Shown: positions 61,626 to 64,000 of the stretch, piece by piece
Layout of the letters: each line of letters starts with the position of its first letter
Numbering within the stretch: position 1 is the stretch's first letter
DNA from: Amoeboaphelidium protococcarum
Taxonomy: Eukaryota; Aphelidiomycota; Aphelidea
DNA: 64,000 bases
Reading direction: 5' to 3'
Assembly: GCA_023515745.1 (NCBI GenBank)
Contig: JALECJ010000020.1
Location: 620,001-684,000 of the forward strand
Program-made: the position numbers and the translations under genes
The notes under the pieces: generated by a model
The model's database searches: none
Told to the model about the DNA's origin: nothing
The model's input: the letters and a program-made list of their open reading frames with translations, nothing else

Positions 61626-62235
61626 CCTGCAAACTTATAAAATATAAATAATTATATTGAGTCAGAGTGTCTTATACACTACACACACACTAACTCACGC
61701 AACAAAAGTGAAATCGATCACAGAGAAGAAAACTCAAAGCTGAGTGAGTAAACACTGTCACCGCCTGTTTCAAAATCGAGCATTATACATTAAGCGATAC
61801 TGCACAGTATAATTGAGACATTTGCATTTTGTATTCACGGAAAGAGTAACGCGTATAGACACAGTTCACAATCACCTGTATGATTTCACGCGTCCTCTTG
61901 GTTGTGTTCTTTGATATACGGAACTCAATCTCATTCAAGGACTCATGTAATTTAATGTGCATCATTACAACGCGTAATTAGCTTAGTTGTGATTTAAATC
62001 TATTAAGACAGGTCTACTTGGTAAATATATATTAAAAAAATCAGTTAATATCTAGGTAGATTTGGATTATTAAATCTGGAATATTTAATTCAAACAATGG
62101 TCAGTGTTGAAATCTAACAGGGGCTGAATTGACGATATTCACAAGGATTGGCATCAAAAGTCAATTCATTATTTTACAGCTTCACTCCTAGTCACAAATT
62201 GCTGGACAGCATTTGAGATAAGAAGCGCGATATAA
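61626..62235. other. Divergent intergenic region with a small minus-strand ORF
   Basis: 610 bp. A minus-strand ORF begins at 61965 (MMHIKLHESLNEIEFRISK...) with basic helix-like content. It could be an upstream ORF or a small gene whose exon is spliced at ACAG|GTGATT; I cannot prove it. ACGCGT occurs three times in about 120 bp (near 61,850, 61,891 and 61,970). Confidence 0.3.
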
Positions 62236-64000
62236 ATGGAAATTATTAATGATATTGGGATATATGGGGTGTTCCATTTGTAAGCGTTAAACTTGAAGCT
62301 ATTTCCCAGTAATCCTTTGGAGTATCTGTTGCTTAACAATTCGTCATTGTAACGCGCATACGAAGAGTTGCAAGTGGAGCATTAAATTAAAAAATCACTG
62401 GGATACTCTCTGCTTGATGATGCTCTAATTGTGAGGCTGATTACAAAAGCGCTATAAGCTAAAAAGAAGGAAAATGATATTGAGTATTTGCACTCGCTCC
62501 TAATGACAAGATTAAAGCCCATCTTTGTCCCTATATTGGAAAGTCTTCGCGGTAGTGGCTTCGAGTTGGACAATGTGACTACAAAGTAGTGTAGAGATTC
62601 TGTGATAGATAGAGTTTAAAGTGTATTGTTAGATTCTGTCATGAGTTATAGTCCTTTTGTTCAGTATTAGGCTCCTAATGCTCTGTCTCGTATCAAGCTC
62701 AAGGAGGATCAAGCTATGGACGAGGGTCGGAAATATGTTATGAATGCAGATGAACGCGTCATTTGGGATTCTCTGGTTTGTAATAGCAATAAATTGTCTT
62801 CAGGCTCGGATATTGCTGCAGTAGATTATCTGAATACGCTTTGTATCAAGTCTGTCTAGTATCTTGATGAAGATGTCTCTGTACCATGTTACTCTGAACA
62901 TTAAACGCTTCGTGACAGAGATGGTAAATTGACGAATTATCTGCGAGATATTGTCGATAATGCACAATAAGGATGCAAGTCTTGCGACTACACTCAATTC
63001 ATGCACGTCATTTCGTATGCTCACAATGATCTCTGTGTGAATATCAAGGTACAGAGGATTGGTGTCAATAAAAGCTCTGACTAATCCACCGACTAGATTG
63101 TAACATGGACTTAGTGTTAGCAGTGCGAGACATAAACTTCCAAATAATGTCTAGGAGCTATTTAAATATCTTTGCGAAAGTATCTAGAGTTGCTGCTTTA
63201 TGATGGCACATTCATGCCTCAACAGTAGATGTTTTGCACTCCGCCTCTTAACAGGATGGTTGTCTCTGAGCAGAATTAATAAAGTACTGTGTAGTCATTT
63301 TAATTATTGGACAAACTTTCCAAGTATGGATAGTCTGAAGTGGAAGAGTTGAAATCTTAATTGAAGACGCTATTTTTTCGCGGTGGATGTCCTCAGCATT
63401 AATTTGATATCGTACAATGCTTCGAACTTTGTGGTTACAGAGTGTCTATTTAATTAGAGAGACTGCAGCTTTATGATATCCGTCTTCCTTCACGGGCTTT
63501 ATCAGATAATCTTGGTTCGATAATATAAAACTCCAGTCCCTTAGAATAACCTTATGACATTGCTAGTGAACTTTGGACGCATGTATGGTCATATTTGAAG
63601 TAATTGATGAAACATCTTGAGAATTGTCCTACTCGGTCTAATCTGGTTTAAAAGTATGCTTGTCTATTTGCTGATAAACTTCGATAGGAGGAGTCTGCCC
63701 TTAATGATTTATCAGCGCAGATAATTAGGGAGTAGCTTAAATGTGAGCAGTATCTTTAGTCTATGAAGAGTTTGAATAGAACAAGCAACCTGGTTAATAA
63801 TCCGCGAGAGTCTGTTGTGTCACTGAAGGCAGTTCTAAGTTCTCCTACTATTATGCTAAGGCAGCTGAAGAAATCGCTCTCCGATAAGATTTCCAGCATA
63901 CAGCGTGAAGTGGCTGATTTTGCACAAAGTATAAATGAAGAGTACTAGTAATTGTAAATTCCGTTGCCTATGGATGTTAATAGTCTCAGTTTTGTAAAGA
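62236..64000 (+). CDS. PIKfyve/Fab1-like PI3P 5-kinase, N-terminal and Cys-rich regions (3' end outside window)
   Basis: Open from ATG 62236 to the window end, 588 codons, no TGA. The middle has the conserved Cys-rich (CCR) region of Fab1/PIKfyve: FMHVISYAHNDLCVNIKVQR, VTWTQCQQCETQT, SLRKYLELLLYDG, GGCPQHQFDIVQCF and YRVSIQLERLQLYDIRLPS (about 250-420). The lipid kinase domain should lie beyond the window. The N-terminus has no FYVE finger and the chaperonin-like domain is not obvious, so the protein may be a FYVE-less variant. It converts PI3P to PI(3,5)P2 on endosomes. Tail has a Ser-rich linker with Arg/Lys. Confidence 0.65.

Overview
This is a gene-dense stretch of a nuclear eukaryotic genome that uses a non-standard code. 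In every gene that can be recognised by family, in-frame TAA and TAG sit where a residue (usually glutamine) is expected, and every gene ends at TGA. I therefore read the window with TAA/TAG = Gln and TGA = stop, and most genes then become single long reading frames. Spliceosomal introns are rare and very short (about 32-73 nt), mostly GTAAG...TGTAG. Mitochondria are present (Tim9, an mS37-like twin CX9C protein). A class I PI3K with a Ras-binding domain, an animal/fungal-style Not4 (RING-RRM-C3H) and Crinkler/RHS-like and tyrosine-recombinase sequences fit an opisthokont/amorphean-like protist at least as well as a ciliate. Aphelid-type relatives of fungi with this code are one possibility, but I cannot settle the lineage from the sequence alone.

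Layout. 1-8.3 kb: a signalling and membrane cluster with two receptor-type kinases sharing a juxtamembrane motif, a secreted coiled-coil protein, an ABCG half-transporter, a small secreted Cys-rich peptide and a NIPA-like Mg2+ transporter. 8.6-9.5 kb: FG nucleoporin (Nup58-like). 9.6-14.3 kb: a type I membrane protein whose likely signal-peptide exon is separated from its ectodomain by an intact tyrosine-recombinase gene, a Crypton-like insertion. 14.7-21.9 kb: ELOF1, a DMT transporter, a frameshifted Crinkler/RHS-type P-loop gene, CAF1 deadenylase, eIF3f and mS37. 22.1-27.4 kb: a 1761-residue VWA/VWD/PKD-like type I adhesin.

28.0-53.3 kb is core housekeeping: UBAC2-like rhomboid/UBA protein (five exons), an unknown 4-TM protein, class I PI3K, SEC12/PREB, NPC2-like lipid-binding protein, fatty-alcohol oxidase, CNOT4, a small unknown protein, NAA40, TIM9, RAD6, an AGC (S6K-like) kinase, LIS1 and an XMAP215-type TOG protein. 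PI3K, the S6K-like kinase and the PIKfyve-like gene belong to one phosphoinositide/growth-signalling theme. LIS1 and XMAP215 lie side by side and both act on microtubules.

53.5-58.8 kb is an accessory zone. It holds two intact members and one relic of a new secreted six-cysteine family, a tRNA-Thr, a Ty1/copia reverse-transcriptase remnant, a 196-bp hAT-type MITE with a perfect 8-bp target duplication that cuts the 3' end of a secreted-protein gene, and a long gene decayed by several frameshifts. 59.1-64 kb returns to conserved genes: DNAJC17-like, a CD39-family apyrase, and the start of a PIKfyve/Fab1-like gene that runs off the window.
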